Part shown: positions 9,928 through 20,602 of the stretch, one piece after another | How the letters are laid out: each line of letters opens with the position of its first letter | Position numbering within the stretch: position 1 is the first letter of the stretch | Assembly: GCF_019697375.1 (NCBI RefSeq) | Contig: NZ_JAHCDI010000004.1 | Coordinates: 731,324 to 795,323, forward strand | Direction: 5' to 3' | Length of the DNA: 64,000 nt | Origin: Micromonospora tarapacensis | GTDB lineage: Bacteria > Actinomycetota > Actinomycetes > Mycobacteriales > Micromonosporaceae | Notes under the pieces: generated by a model | Told to the model about the DNA's origin: nothing | What the model saw: the letters and a program-made list of their open reading frames with translations, nothing else | The model's database searches: none | Made by a program: the position numbers and the translations under genes

Positions 9928-10923
9928 TCAGGGGTGCGCCGGAGCCGGCTGGCCCGACGGCAGCGGCACCGGCACCGAGGCGACGGCCTGGCGCAGCACA
10001 TCCGCGGCGGTCACCCCGCGCACCTGCGCGTCGGGGGTGAGCAGCAGCCGGTGGGCGAACACCGGTTCGGTGAGAACCTTCAGATCCTCCGGCATGATCC
10101 AGCCACGCCCGTCGATCAGCGCGTACGCACACGCCGCCCGGGTCAACGCGATCACCCCGCGAGGGCTGACGCCGACCCGCACCTGCGGATGGGTACGGGT
10201 CGCCGCGGCCAGCCGCACCGCGTACGCGTACAGCGGCTCGGCAATGTGCACCCGCAGGGCCATCCGCACCATCTCCCCGACGGTGGCGGTGTCGGCGACC
10301 GCGGCGAGCGCCTCGGGGGACCGCACCGTCGCCCCACGCAGCACCTCGACCTCCACCGACTCGTCCGGATATCCCACCGACAACTTCACCAGGAACCGGT
10401 CCAGTTGCGCCTCCGGCAGCCGGTAGGTGCCGTCCATCTCCACCGGATTCTGGGTGGCCACCACCAGGAACGGCTGCGGCACCGGATGACGCACCCCGTC
10501 CACCGTGACCGTCCGCTCCTCCATCACCTCCAGCAGCGCCGACTGCGTCTTCGGCGACGCCCGGTTGATCTCGTCGGCGATGACGATGTTGGCGAACACC
10601 GGCCCGGGATGGAACTCGAACCCCCGGCTGGCCTGGTTGAAAATGGTCACCCCGGACACGTCCGAGGGCAGCAGGTCCGGCGTGAACTGGATCCGCCGCC
10701 ACTGCCCCTTCACCGTCGCCGCGATCGCCCGAGCCAGGGTCGTCTTGCCCACCCCGGGTACGTCCTCCAGCAGCACGTGCCCCTGGGCGAACAACGCGGT
10801 CAGCGCCAGGCGGACCACCTGCGGCTTGCCGAGCACCACCGCGTTGACGTTCTCGGCCAGCCGGGCGGCAAGGGCGGCGAAGCCCTGCACCTCCTGCTGG
10901 GTGAGCGGTTCGTGGCTGTTCAC
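9928..10923 (-). CDS. MoxR-family AAA+ ATPase
   Basis: This 331-residue AAA ATPase shows Walker A GVGKTT (about residue 58), Walker B IVIADEINRA, the MoxR-specific SALLEVMEER stretch, sensor ATQNP and the C-terminal lid RGVIALTRAACAYA. MoxR proteins act as chaperone-like remodelers of partner proteins. The immediate DUF58 and transglutaminase neighbours form the conserved cluster. It lies 24 bp after the FN3-protein stop, so all four genes probably share one transcript. Confidence 0.93.
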   Translation of the reverse strand: MNSHEPLTQQEVQGFAALAARLAENVNAVVLGKPQVVRLALTALFAQGHVLLEDVPGVGKTTLARAIAATVKGQWRRIQFTPDLLPSDVSGVTIFNQASRGFEFHPGPVFANIVIADEINRASPKTQSALLEVMEERTVTVDGVRHPVPQPFLVVATQNPVEMDGTYRLPEAQLDRFLVKLSVGYPDESVEVEVLRGATVRSPEALAAVADTATVGEMVRMALRVHIAEPLYAYAVRLAAATRTHPQVRVGVSPRGVIALTRAACAYALIDGRGWIMPEDLKVLTEPVFAHRLLLTPDAQVRGVTAADVLRQAVASVPVPLPSGQPAPAHP

Positions 10924-10947
10924 GGTGGTGCTCCTCGGCTGGGCGGA

Positions 10948-13568
10948 TCAGCAGGTGGGCAGGACGTCGACGTCGTCCCCGCCCTCCAGGTTGAGCCAGG
11001 CCCAGGGGATGTAGTTGCGCCCGCTGTACTCGACCTGCACCCACCAGGTGCTCTGCTTGTTGTCGTTGTAGATCCAGGAGTCGATGTTCGTACCCCGCAC
11101 CCGGCAGTACGCCCTCAGCCGGGTGCCGGGCTCCGCCCAGCCCACCTGCCGGTCGTTGTCCTGCCGCGGCACCGCGAAGACCTCGTTGCCGTTGCGGCCG
11201 TCGCGGTCCCGGTCGCAGTACGTGCGCTGGTCACCGTCCGGGCCGTTGTTGCAGGTGGCGACCCCGTACAGGGCGTCCGTCGGCTGGGCCCGGGTGGCCG
11301 TCCCGTCACCGGCGGCGTTGGTCGCCGTCACCGTGAACGTGTAACCGGTGCCCGGCGTCAACCCGCTCATCGTGATGCTCGAACACGGCCCGCTGCGCGC
11401 CGGCTGACCCGACCTGCTCAACGTGCAGGTCGCCTGCCCGCCACCGGCGTCCACGGTGAACGTCACCGTCGCCGCCGTGGCAGTCGCCGACGACCCGGTC
11501 ACCGTCACCCGGGGCGGCGCCACCGTTCGCGCCGTCGTCGTCGCCTCCGGACCTTCGCCGGCCTCGTTTACCGCCCGGACCCGCACCGTCACGTTCTGCC
11601 CGTCACCCAGGCCACCCACGGTCGCACCGGTGTCGGTCACCTCGCTGCGCCGACCATCGACGTCCACCACGTACCCGGTCACCGGCCGGCCGTTCGCCAC
11701 CGCCGGCGCCCACCGCACCGCCACCGTCCCCGGCTGGTCGGCCACCGTGCCCGCCCGCAACTCCAGTGGCTCACCGGGCACCGTGAACGGCACCACCGTG
11801 TTGCTCACCGGCGACGCCTCCGACGCCGCACCCTTGTCGTTGACCGACACCACCGCGAACGCGTACTGGGTGCCGTACTCCAACTCGCCGGCCTCGACGA
11901 CCAACTCGGTGCCGGTCGACTCGCCGACCGGAGCGTTCGTACCGGCCGACGTGGCCGTCACCGCGTACCGGGCGATCTTGTTGCCCTGCCCGTTCGCCTC
12001 CGGCCAACTCACCACCACCGTGCCGTCCGCCCGTGCCTCGGCCGTCACGGCGGTCGGCGCGTCCGGCACGTCCGCCGTCGGCGTCACCGGGTTGCTCGTC
12101 CGCCTCGGCCCCGCACCCTTCGCGTTCACCGCCTGCACCGAGAACCGGTACGTCTCGCCGTTGGTCAGCTCACCGACCTCCACCGAACGCTGGTTCGCGC
12201 CGACCTCCAGCCGCTGCCCGGCACCCTCCACCACGTACCGGATGATCTCCGCGCCGTTGGCCGACGCCGGCCGCCAACTCACCCGAGCCTGCGCGTCACC
12301 GGCCGCCGCGGTCACGCTGCGCGGCGCACCGGGCGGCCCGCCTCCGGCTTCCTCGGCGGCGGAGGCGGCGGCGGGGGCTCCGGCGGCGGGTCACCGCCGA
12401 GCACGTCGTTGGCGTACTTGTCGACCTCCCGCACCTGGTGCGAGTCGTCGACCACCCGTGCGGTGGCCGCGTCGGGGGCGTTGATGAACAGGTAGTTCTC
12501 CCGCACCTCCAACTCCAGCGGACCACCCCACCTGCCCCGGATCGTGTCGGTCAGCCGGCCCTGCGCGTCGAACGCGTACACCGTGCCCGCCGCCTCGTCA
12601 GCGCAGTAGAACCGCCCGGCCCACGCCACCGCCGCACCGAGCCGATCACCATCACCCGGCACGGTGAACGAGCGCATCTCGCCGCCGTCGGCGATCGCGT
12701 GCACCTGACGCTGACCCGGCACCGTCACCGGCACCACCGGCCCGCTGGTGCGCACCGGCATGATGCCCGGCCCGGTCAACGTCGAGGCCAACGCCGTGCG
12801 CCGCGTCGTACCCCGCACCACCGTCACCAACGCCCCGGCCGTGCGATCCAGCACCGCCACCCCGTCGTCCAACGTGGAGACCACCAACTCGTGGCTCGCC
12901 TCCGCCACGTCGTACGTCTCCACCTGCCGCGGACCCACCGGCGAGCCCTCCGCCGGCGCCGACGGCAACGCCGCCGGGGTGATCGCCGAGACCGTACCCT
13001 CCGCCGGCACCGCGATCCACAACCGGCCCTCGCCGTCGAACGCCCCACCGGTGATCCCCGGCGGGTAGCGCACCGGCTCACCCACCGGGGCCAGCGACCG
13101 CGGGTCCAACTGCCGCACCACACCCTGCACCGCGTCCACCACGAACGCCGCGTCCTCGTGCAGCGCCACACTCACCCCCAACCCGGGGGTGGTCGGCGTC
13201 GTCGCGGTGAGCTGCAGCGTGGCCAGGTCCAGAGTGCTGATCTGACCCGTGTTCAGGTCCCGCAGCACCAGCAACCGGTCCGTCTGCACCACCTGCATCG
13301 GATGCCGCCGCGCCGCCGGCACCTCCATCCGGGTGTCCACCCGGGCGGTCACCCCGTTGACCCGGGCCAACTCGCTGCGCGCCGCGCTCCACAGCCACGA
13401 ACTCGCGTCGTAGCTGGCCACCGCATTGTCCGCCGAGCCCAGCCCGAGCACGGTCAGGCCCATCGCCGCCAGCAGCGCCAGCACCGTGCCCACGGTGACC
13501 AGACCACCGCGCATCCGGGACCGGGAACGGGCGGTGCGGGTCGGAACGGCCTCGTCGATGCTAGCCAC
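10948..13568 (-). CDS. Membrane-anchored fibronectin type III protein, frameshifted
   Basis: GTG 13568 opens a protein with an N-terminal TM anchor (VTVGTVLALLAAMGLTVLG), a beta-propeller-like region of about 330 residues, a poly-Pro linker, at least three FN3 domains (e.g. PDAPTAVTAEARADGTVVVSW; PGEPLELRAGTV) and a C-terminal Cys-containing domain ending in DVDVLPTC. The propeller and FN3 parts are in different frames; one G missing near 12337-12345 explains it, giving PPGAPRSVTAAAG across the join. The protein is probably extracytoplasmic. It heads the MoxR/DUF58/transglutaminase operon, an arrangement I recall from other Micromonosporaceae. Confidence 0.8.
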
Positions 13569-13640
13569 AGCCGGCTGCCTCCCGTGTCGTCTCGGCAGGT
13601 GGCGCCCCCGTACGGCGACCCCTCCCCTGAGCCGGGAGCC

Positions 13641-13675
13641 ATCATATGGTCACGCTGCGGACCCCGGGAACCCAC
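13641..13675 (-). promoter_or_regulatory. Possible promoter for the FN3-MoxR-DUF58 operon
   Basis: A good -10 box, TATGAT, occurs on the minus strand at 13646-13641, about 70 bp before the GTG at 13568. The -35 (TTCCCG, 18-bp spacing) is poor. The rest of the 328-bp gap (13569-13896) shows no gene. Confidence 0.35.
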
Positions 13676-13896
13676 ACCGTCCGCCTCCGGACACCCAGCG
13701 TGGCGTGTCGTCGGCGTGTCCCACCACGACCGTCCGCCCAGGACCGGCCGGCCACCTCCGGCGCGAGCCATCGCACGGCACCCCGACACCGCCGATCCGC
13801 ACCCCCGACCCGGCCCGGCCGAAACAGAATCGGTCCCTGGTCGCCGGGCATGGCGACCAGGCGCCGACCACACCAGGTCGAGCGGACACGGGCCGT

Positions 13897-15848
13897 TCAG
13901 TTCGGGGTGGTCGGCTCCCGCGAGGTACACACCTGGCCGGAGGTGGCGAACCGGTCGGTGTCGTACACGGCCAGCACCGCGAAGCAGTAGTCCACCCGGG
14001 AATTCAATCCGTTCACCGTATGGCTGGTCCTGCCCGGGTCCACCGTGGCCATCATGCCCAACGGCTGTCCGACCCGCCCACCGGCCACCACGAACGGAAC
14101 GACCCCGTCCGACGGGTCGGTCCAGGTCAACGTGATCGTGTTCGTGTCGTCGCGCATCGCCAGGTCGCCCGGTGGCGGACCGGCCTGCGCCGGTGACGGC
14201 CGCGGGGCGGGCGCGGCCCGCCGGTCGAGGACCAACACAGCCACCCCGACCACCGCGGCGAGGGCGACCACCACCGCGACGACCGCCACCACCACCGCCG
14301 TCCGGTTCCGACCCGGCACAGGCTCCACCGCCGGTATCACCAGCGGACCCTGGTACGGCGCAGCGACCGTCGGCCGAGGCGCCGCCCCGGAAGCTGCGCT
14401 GCCGGCTCGCCCCAGGCCGGCGGCGCGGCGTGCGGAGAATACGGCGGTGCTGCGGCGCCAACAGGGTAGGCACGGGCCGGCTCGCGCCTCCCGCCGTCCG
14501 GACCGTGCGGGGTGGCCCCGCTACCCAGGCCAGCCCCGCTGTTCAGGCCCGTCCCGCTGTTCAGGCCCGTCCCGCTGTTCAGGCCCGTCCCGCTGTTCAG
14601 GCCCGCCGGGGGCGGGCCACTGACCGGCGCGTACGGGACAGGTCCGCTGACGTCTGCGACCATGGGTGGCCCGCTCGTTGGTGCCTGGCCGGGCGGGCCG
14701 CTGCCGGGTTGTTGACCGCCAGTGGATCCTGGCTGGGGCAGCGGTGCGGTCAACTCGTGCAGACCCGCCGTCGGGCCCGTTGATGTGAAGTGATCCGCAA
14801 CGGCGGGCGCTGGGGTGTGGTGTGCCGGAAGACGCGGCGGCGAGGGACGATCCGGCGGCGCGCTGACGGGCTGCGTGGTCCCGGGTGGTGCGCTGACGGG
14901 CTGCGTGGTTCCGGGTGGTGCGCTGACCGGCCAGGCTGACGTCGGTGGTGCGCTGACGGGTGGTGCGCTCACCGGGGATGCCGTGTCGGGGGTCGGATCT
15001 GGAAGGCGCGGCGGGCTGCCGGCGCGGGCCGCTGCCGCCTCCTGCGCCAGGAGCGGATCGATCTGCTGGACCCGGACCGTCGGGCGGGCCCACCCCGGGT
15101 GCCCAGGCGACCCGGCGACCGACCCCGATCCATCGGCCGACGGCGCAGGCGGAAGCCCGCCGGTCTGGTCCTCCTGGCCCTGCCGCCGGTGAACCGACCC
15201 GGTCGCGTCAGCGCCCGAAGCCGGCGGCACCGACGGCGTCGGATAGCGCGAGGTGGCTGGGGCGGGCACCCCCGCAGCCGACGCATCATGCGGCTTCCAG
15301 ACGGTGGAAAGCGCGGCCAGCGACACCGTGGGCTCGTCCAACGCACCCCGCGCCGACCGGCTCACCGACTCAGGCCGGCGAGCAGGAGAGGCCGAGGACC
15401 GCGGGACGGGTGCGGCGTCACCGAGATACTCCCGCGCCACGCGTACGGCCGGATGGTCGGCGCCGAGCACGGCGGGGCCGGCGGCGGCCACGCGCGTGTA
15501 GTTGCGACGCGCCTCGTGGCGGTTGCCCAACTCGTCCGCGACGGACCCCAGCTCGAAAGACAACGCGAGCATCAACGGGTCCCCGTGCGGCCACCGGCGC
15601 TCCCCGGCGGCGAAAGCCTCCTCCAGCACCCGGCGGGCCGCGCTCGGTTCGTCCGCCTCGCGGTGCAGCCGAGCCAGCAGATGCGCGGTGCTGAGCACGT
15701 CCGGATGATCCTTGCCGAACGGCGGCGGAGCGGACTCGACCGCGTCGGTCAGCAGGTCACGGGCGTCGTCGAGGCTACCCGCCCCGCGCAGCGCGAGGGC
15801 CCGCTGCTGGGCGACAGCCAGGGGAGAGGCGTGGGGCACGTGGCCCAT
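13897..15848 (-). CDS. TPR protein with TM anchor and FN3-like C-terminus, frameshifted
   Basis: The N-terminal 140 residues form tetratricopeptide-like helices (QRALALRGAGSLDDARDLL; HPDVLSTAHLLARLHREA; NRHEARRNYTRVAAAG). A long Pro/Ser/Gly-rich linker follows, with repeats of VSAPPGTTQP and GLNSGT (four 18-bp copies near 14530-14600). A final TM helix (TAVVVAVVAVVVALAAVVG) and an FN3-like domain (NTITLTWTDPSDGVVPFVV) complete it. The TM/FN3 part is one frame off; adding one G in the run at 14385-14388 joins the two as PGAAPRPTVAAPYQGPLVIP. ATG 15848 is the likely start, although the frame is open to 15905. Confidence 0.72.
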
Positions 15849-16052
15849 GCTGCCGCCTAGGGCCGCTCCGACGCCACCCGGCTCACGGCCCCATCGGTGG
15901 GCCAATCCGGGCCGTCAGGCAGACCCGAACGGCACCGAACGGCGATGTGCATGATCCACCTGCGGCGTGTACAGTAACTCCCCGTGCAGCCCAGCGGGCG
16001 GCCTGTGGGGTGGTGAACCACCGAGGCCGGCCGGGTAGGCTGGGCGAAGCAG

Positions 16053-16136
16053 GTCCGGGTGGCGGAATGGCAGACGCGCTAGCTTGAGGTGCTAGTGCCC
16101 GTATAGGGCGTGGGGGTTCAAGTCCCCCCTCGGACA
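16053..16136 (+). tRNA. tRNA-Leu (anticodon GAG)
   Basis: The 84-nt sequence has a 7-bp acceptor stem (GTCCGGG/CTCGGAC with one G-T pair), a D-arm, an anticodon stem CTAGC/GCTAG around loop TTGAGGT (anticodon GAG at 16086-16088), a long class II variable arm and a T-arm with GTTCAAGTC. CCA is not encoded. It sits at the boundary between chromosomal genes and the integrase-led accessory region. Confidence 0.95.
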
Positions 16137-16237
16137 CAAAAACGCGGCGTTTGCGCCCAATCTTACGTCCTGGTGGTCAAGCATGCTTGACCACCAGAAT
16201 CTCGTCTTGTCGATGGCCCCAGCCTGGTTGGTTCCGG

Positions 16238-16729
16238 GTGGTGGTGGCCGTGGTTGACACCTCGTTGGGTCTGGTCATCCCGCCGGTGGTCCTGTCCGAC
16301 CCGGGGCAGGTAGCCGAGCGTCCGACAGGCGGCGCTCTGCGTCGTGGACCGTTGCCGTTGTCGTCACTGCCGGAGCGGCTTGCGAGTGCCTGCGTGTGCG
16401 GGGTTGCCGCGCTGGAGGGCAGCGGCCGGCTGCGGGACCGGGCTGTGGTCCGTGCCCTCGGCTGGGGGCCGGGTACCCGGTTGGACATTCGGGAGCGCGG
16501 CGGGGTCATCGTCGTCCGTGCTGACGCCCAGGGCGTGTTCCGGCTGACGGGCCAGGGGTACCTGCGGCTGCCTGCGTCGGTCCGTCACTGGTGCGGACTC
16601 ACTCCGGGTGATCGTCTTCTGCTGGTCGCGGACACCGCGCTCGGCGTGTTGGTGGTGTATTCGGTGGCGGTGTTGGACGAGTTCGTCGCCCAGAGCTGTG
16701 CCGCGGTGCTGGGTGGCGGTGTGTCGTGA
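16238..16729 (+). CDS. AbrB/SpoVT-like DNA-binding protein
   Basis: The C-terminal third (GVFRLTGQGYLRLPASVRHWCGLTPGDRLLLVAD) fits a swapped-hairpin AbrB/MazE fold: a strand, LP-x-x-VR, then LTPGDRLLLV. The N-terminal 70 residues are unassigned. Its TGA overlaps the integrase GTG (GTGA), so it is coupled to that gene and may regulate it. The start is uncertain among several GTGs at 16238-16250. Confidence 0.65.
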   Translation: MVVAVVDTSLGLVIPPVVLSDPGQVAERPTGGALRRGPLPLSSLPERLASACVCGVAALEGSGRLRDRAVVRALGWGPGTRLDIRERGGVIVVRADAQGVFRLTGQGYLRLPASVRHWCGLTPGDRLLLVADTALGVLVVYSVAVLDEFVAQSCAAVLGGGVS

Positions 16730-17739
16730 GTGGTGCGAGTCAGGCGGAGTTGGACGCGGCGCGGTTGTTGCTGGCGCGGATGGGGATTTCGGCGGCGGAC
16801 CTGGTGGAGGCGCCGACGTCCCGTCCTGTCGCGCCGACGTTCGCGGAGTATGTGCCGGTGGTGTCGGCGGCGGTCAGCGCCGGGACGCGGCGGGCTTATG
16901 GTTCGTACTGGAAGCGGGTGGTGCAGCAGTGGGGTCAGCGTCGGCTTGACGAGCCGACGCCCTCGGAGATCGAGCAGCTCGGTGAGTATGTGAAGGCGCA
17001 TGTGGTGGCGCGGCGGAACGCTCGGGGTGGGCGTAGTGCGGTGGAGCATCTGGTCGCGGCGTTGCGGTGTCTGTACAAGCGGGCGGTGGCGGACGGGTTT
17101 GTCGCGGCGGCGGATGATCCGGCGGCGAAGGTGGCCAAGCCGCGTCGCCTGCCGAGTACTCGGCGGGCGGTGGCGGACAGCCGGTTGGCGGAGATCAACG
17201 AGGTCGCGGCGAGTACCGGGGATGATCCGGTGTTGGACAGTCTGCTGTTGCGGTTGCATACGGAGACGGCGTGTCGGCGGGGTGGGGCGTTGGCGTTGCG
17301 GCCGGTGGATCTGGATCCGGAGCAGTGTCTGATCCTGTTGCGGGAGAAGGGTGACTCGGTGCGGTGGCAGCCGGTGTCGCCGACGTTGATGCGGCATCTG
17401 CGACGGCATGCGGCGGAGCGGCATGTCCCGGCGGTCGGGCAGTTGTTGCGGTATCGCGACGGGCGGCCGATCACCCGGCGGCGTTATGATCATCTGTGGG
17501 TGCGTGTCGGGGCGCATCTGCCGTGGGTGTATGTGCAGCAGATCAGCACGCACTGGCTGCGGCACACCACGTTGACGTGGGTCGAGCGGAACTTCGGCTA
17601 CGCGGTGGCCCGCGAGTACGCCGGACACGCCGACAGTGGCAGCAGCGCCGGCACGACCGCGACGTACGTGCGGGCCACGTTGCAGGAGGTCGCGGGGGCG
17701 TTGGCGGCATTGACCAGCGAGCCGCACCCGCTCGCGTAG
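16726..17739 (+). CDS. Tyrosine recombinase/integrase
   Basis: This 337-residue protein has a SAM-like core-binding domain (TFAEYVPVVSAAVSAGTRRA) and a C-terminal catalytic domain with the expected residues: Arg in TETACRRGGAL, Lys in LREKGDS, HxxR in HWLRHTTLTW, His in YAGHADSG and the nucleophile Tyr in TATYVRATL. It lies about 590 bp after tRNA-Leu, a common attachment site, but no second copy of the tRNA 3' end was noticed in the window. It may have brought in part of the accessory region or be a remnant of such an element. Confidence 0.9.
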   Translation: MSGASQAELDAARLLLARMGISAADLVEAPTSRPVAPTFAEYVPVVSAAVSAGTRRAYGSYWKRVVQQWGQRRLDEPTPSEIEQLGEYVKAHVVARRNARGGRSAVEHLVAALRCLYKRAVADGFVAAADDPAAKVAKPRRLPSTRRAVADSRLAEINEVAASTGDDPVLDSLLLRLHTETACRRGGALALRPVDLDPEQCLILLREKGDSVRWQPVSPTLMRHLRRHAAERHVPAVGQLLRYRDGRPITRRRYDHLWVRVGAHLPWVYVQQISTHWLRHTTLTWVERNFGYAVAREYAGHADSGSSAGTTATYVRATLQEVAGALAALTSEPHPLA

Positions 17740-17794
17740 CCGATGTCCGCCAGGTGTCCGTTGGTCGGCGGCGACCCGGTCCAACTGCCGTCTA

Positions 17795-18602
17795 ATGCCG
17801 TTCGCGACCAAGCCGCAGCAGGCGCGGGCGATGCTGGAGAGGGCGATCGAGGCGGGGACGCCGTTCTCCTGGTTCACCGCCGATGAGGCATACGGGCAGA
17901 ACCCGGGTCTGCGTGGCTGGCTGGAGGAGCAGGACATCCCGTATGTGATGGCCACCGCTGTGACGACGCGGTGACATCCGGGCTGTTCACCACCACCCGG
18001 GTTGACGAGGCCATCGCGAGGGTGCCGGCGGGGACGTGGACCAGGCTGTCGTGCGGTGACGGCGCGCACGGCCCACGTCGGTACGACTGGGCGCGGGTGC
18101 CGATTCGGCGGGATTTCCCGCACGGCCGCCGCGGCGGGGTCCTCGCGCGGCGCAGCATCAGCGATCCCACCGACATCGCCTACTACGTGTGTTTCGGCCC
18201 GCGCGGCACCCGGCTGCGGGAACTGGTCTGCGTCGCCGGGTCCCGGTGGGCGATCGAAGAGTCCTTTCCAGACCGCCAAGAACGAGGTCGGTCTCGACCA
18301 GTACCAGGTCCGCAGCTATGACGCCTGGTACGCCCACATCACTCTGGCCATGACCGCCGCCTTCCTGGCCGCCACCCGCGCCACACAAGCCGAGAAGGGG
18401 GTGCCGATCCCGGCGCAGACACGCTCATCCCACTGAGCAGCAACGAGATCCGCCGCCTCTTCACGAAACTCGTCCTAAAGGATGCACCGCCGCCGACCAC
18501 GTGCTGCACTGGTCGGACTGGCGCCGCTACCGGCAAGCTCAGGCGAAAGCCAGCCACTACCACAAACGACTCGAAGCGCCCCAAAGTAACGAACCGCCGT
18601 AG
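17795..18602 (+). pseudogene. IS701-family transposase relic
   Basis: Segments in shifting frames spell the C-terminal half of an IS701-type DDE transposase: FATKPQQARAMLERAIEAG, WFTADEAYGQNPGLRGWLEE, DPTDIAYYVCFGPRGTRL, RWAIEESF, FQTAKNEVGLDQYQVRSYDA, LIPLSSNEIRRLF and HVLHWSDWRRYRQAQ, stopping at 18602. At least four frame changes occur (near 17957, 18268, 18415 and 18480) and the N-terminal half is missing after the integrase. It cannot be functional as it stands. Confidence 0.8.
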
Positions 18603-18622
18603 CAGTACTAGCCAGCGCGGCC

Positions 18623-20477
18623 GGGGCACCCCCACGTGCGTGGGGAGGACGAGATCTGGGGACTGCAGCTGGAACACGTCGACGGAGGCCCCACGTGCGT
18701 GGGGAGGACGCGGCGGGCTCGCTGGCCGGCAGCGCGCCAGGCGGAGCACCCCACGTACGCGGGGAGGACTTCGAGAGTTGCGCGCGTCCCTGCTCGTAGA
18801 CCGGAGCACCCCCACGTGCGTGGGGAGGACCCACCTCCGTAGACCTTCCCGAAGCCGACCGCCGGAGCACCCCCACGTGCGTGGGGAGGACGATGGGCTG
18901 GTATCTGAACCGAGCCCCCACCAAGGAGCACCCCCACGTGCGTGGGGAGGACGGCGCCGTGTACAGCTTGATCGCCGCATCGGCCGGAGCACCCCCACCT
19001 GCGTGGGGAGGACTCGGGGAAGTCGACAACGAAGTGCTTGCACGTCGGAGCACCCCCACGTGCGTGGGGAGGACCCGCCTCGTGTGGTCCGGCCGTTGGC
19101 GCCGATCGGAGCACCCCCACGTGCGTGGGGAGGACGCGACGAGGCCGCCCGGCCGCCCGCATCGTCACGGAGCACCCCCACGTGCGTGGGGAGGACGTGG
19201 GCGGGCGGCGGCTCCTCCCACACGACCGCGGAGCACCCCCACGTGCGTGGGGAGGACACCTGGGCGGCCGTCGTGCAGCTGTCCCACCTGGGAGCACCCC
19301 CACGTGCGTGGGGAGGACTTCCACTCCGTGGTGCGCGAACGGCTGCGTGAAGGAGCACCCCCACGTGCGTGGGGAGGACCGCACCACCCGAGGCGGCGTG
19401 TCCGCCACCACCGGAGCACCCCCACGTGCGTGGGGAGGACCGCATCAAGCCCTGCGCCACCTGCGGGAAGCCCGGAGCACCCCCACGTGCGTGGGGAGGA
19501 CGTCGACGCCACGACGTGGGTGGGCGGCTACGACGGAGCACCCCCACGTGCGTGGGGAGGACCCGAACGTCGGCAGCGTGTTCAACGCCGACACCGGAGC
19601 ACCCCCACGTGCGTGGGGAGGACTCCCGGTGCTGGTCCGGCGTCATAGCTCTCTCCGGAGCACCCCCACGTGCGTGGGGAGGACGGGTGGTGGTCAGTTC
19701 GTCGCCCAGAACGGAACGGAGCACCCCCACGTGCGTGGGGAGGACACCGTGGTGCTGGAGTCCGACGAGGACGACGACGGAGCACCCCCACGTGCGTGGG
19801 GAGGACACCGTGGTGCTGGAGTCCGACGAGGACGACGACGGAGCACCCCCACGTGCGTGGGGAGGACGTTGACCAGCAGCAACTCGGCGAGCCGGTGCTT
19901 GGAGCACCCCCACGTGCGTGGGGAGGACGGCGGCGTCAACCTCCAGACGTTCGAGACCGACGGAGCACCCCCACGTGCGTGGGGAGGACTCGCCGGACTC
20001 GGTCTTGCTCTGGCAGTGAATCGGAGCACCCCCACGTGCGTGGGGAGGACGCAGTACGCCGACCACACTGACCCCGCCGAGGCGGAGCACCCCCACGTGC
20101 GTGGGGAGGACACCACGCGGCCCGGCGTCGTAGTGGGCGGCAGCGGAGCACCCCCACGTGCGTGGGGAGGACAGAGTAGTCCCCACACCACCCTCCGCGA
20201 CATTCGGAGCACCCCCACGTGCGTGGGGAGGACCCGGCCCCTCCGAGTCCTCCGGCGATGACAGCCGGAGCACCCCCACGTGCGTGGGGAGGACGGCAGC
20301 ACCTGCGCGAACGACCCGGAGTACTGCGGAGCACCCCCACGTGCGTGGGGAGGACCCACTTGGTGGGCCGGCCGACATACACCGCGCCGGAGCACCCCCA
20401 CGTGCGTGGGGAGGACTCCCGCTCTCGCTCATGTCTGCGCTGCGCTCCCGGAGCACCCCCACGTGCGTGGGGAGGAC
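18623..20477 (-). CRISPR. CRISPR array, type I-E-like, 31 repeats and 30 spacers
   Basis: There are 28 regular 28-nt repeats at exact 61-bp spacing (18803 to 20477, 33-nt spacers), plus three degenerate ones at the left end: 18623-18650 (one substitution), 18684-18709 (26 nt) and 18743-18769 (27 nt). The repeat at 18986 has one G-to-C change. Each repeat has the stem CCCCACG-TG-CGTGGGG. On the minus strand it reads 5-nt flank, stem, 7-nt flank (GTGCTCC), the asymmetry of type I-E repeats. Degeneration at the left and cas3 at the right both place the leader on the right, so the array is probably transcribed leftward. The spacers at 19746-19778 and 19807-19839 are identical. Confidence 0.97.
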
Positions 20478-20602
20478 CACTTCGCGACCTGCGGTTTTAC
20501 CGGGGCTCGGTGCGGTTTTTCGTCAGTCGGCCGAGAGTGTCATACGGCTGTGGTTGCATGCGGCTGCCGTTGTGAGCGTGGGTGTGGTTGGAGGGCATCG
20601 CG
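20478..20602 (-). promoter_or_regulatory. Probable CRISPR leader / divergent cas3 upstream region
   Basis: This 125-bp gap between the intact end of the array and cas3 contains short A/T runs (GGTTTTACC, GGTTTTTCG) unlike the surrounding GC-rich DNA. A minus-strand TATGAC could be a -10 for the pre-crRNA. The assignment rests on position and array polarity. Confidence 0.5.

Noticed and set aside
8830..12495. A plus-strand ORF of about 1220 codons rich in Arg, His and Pro
   Set aside because: It is the antisense of the DUF58, MoxR and FN3 genes, whose minus-strand frames have clear domain motifs.
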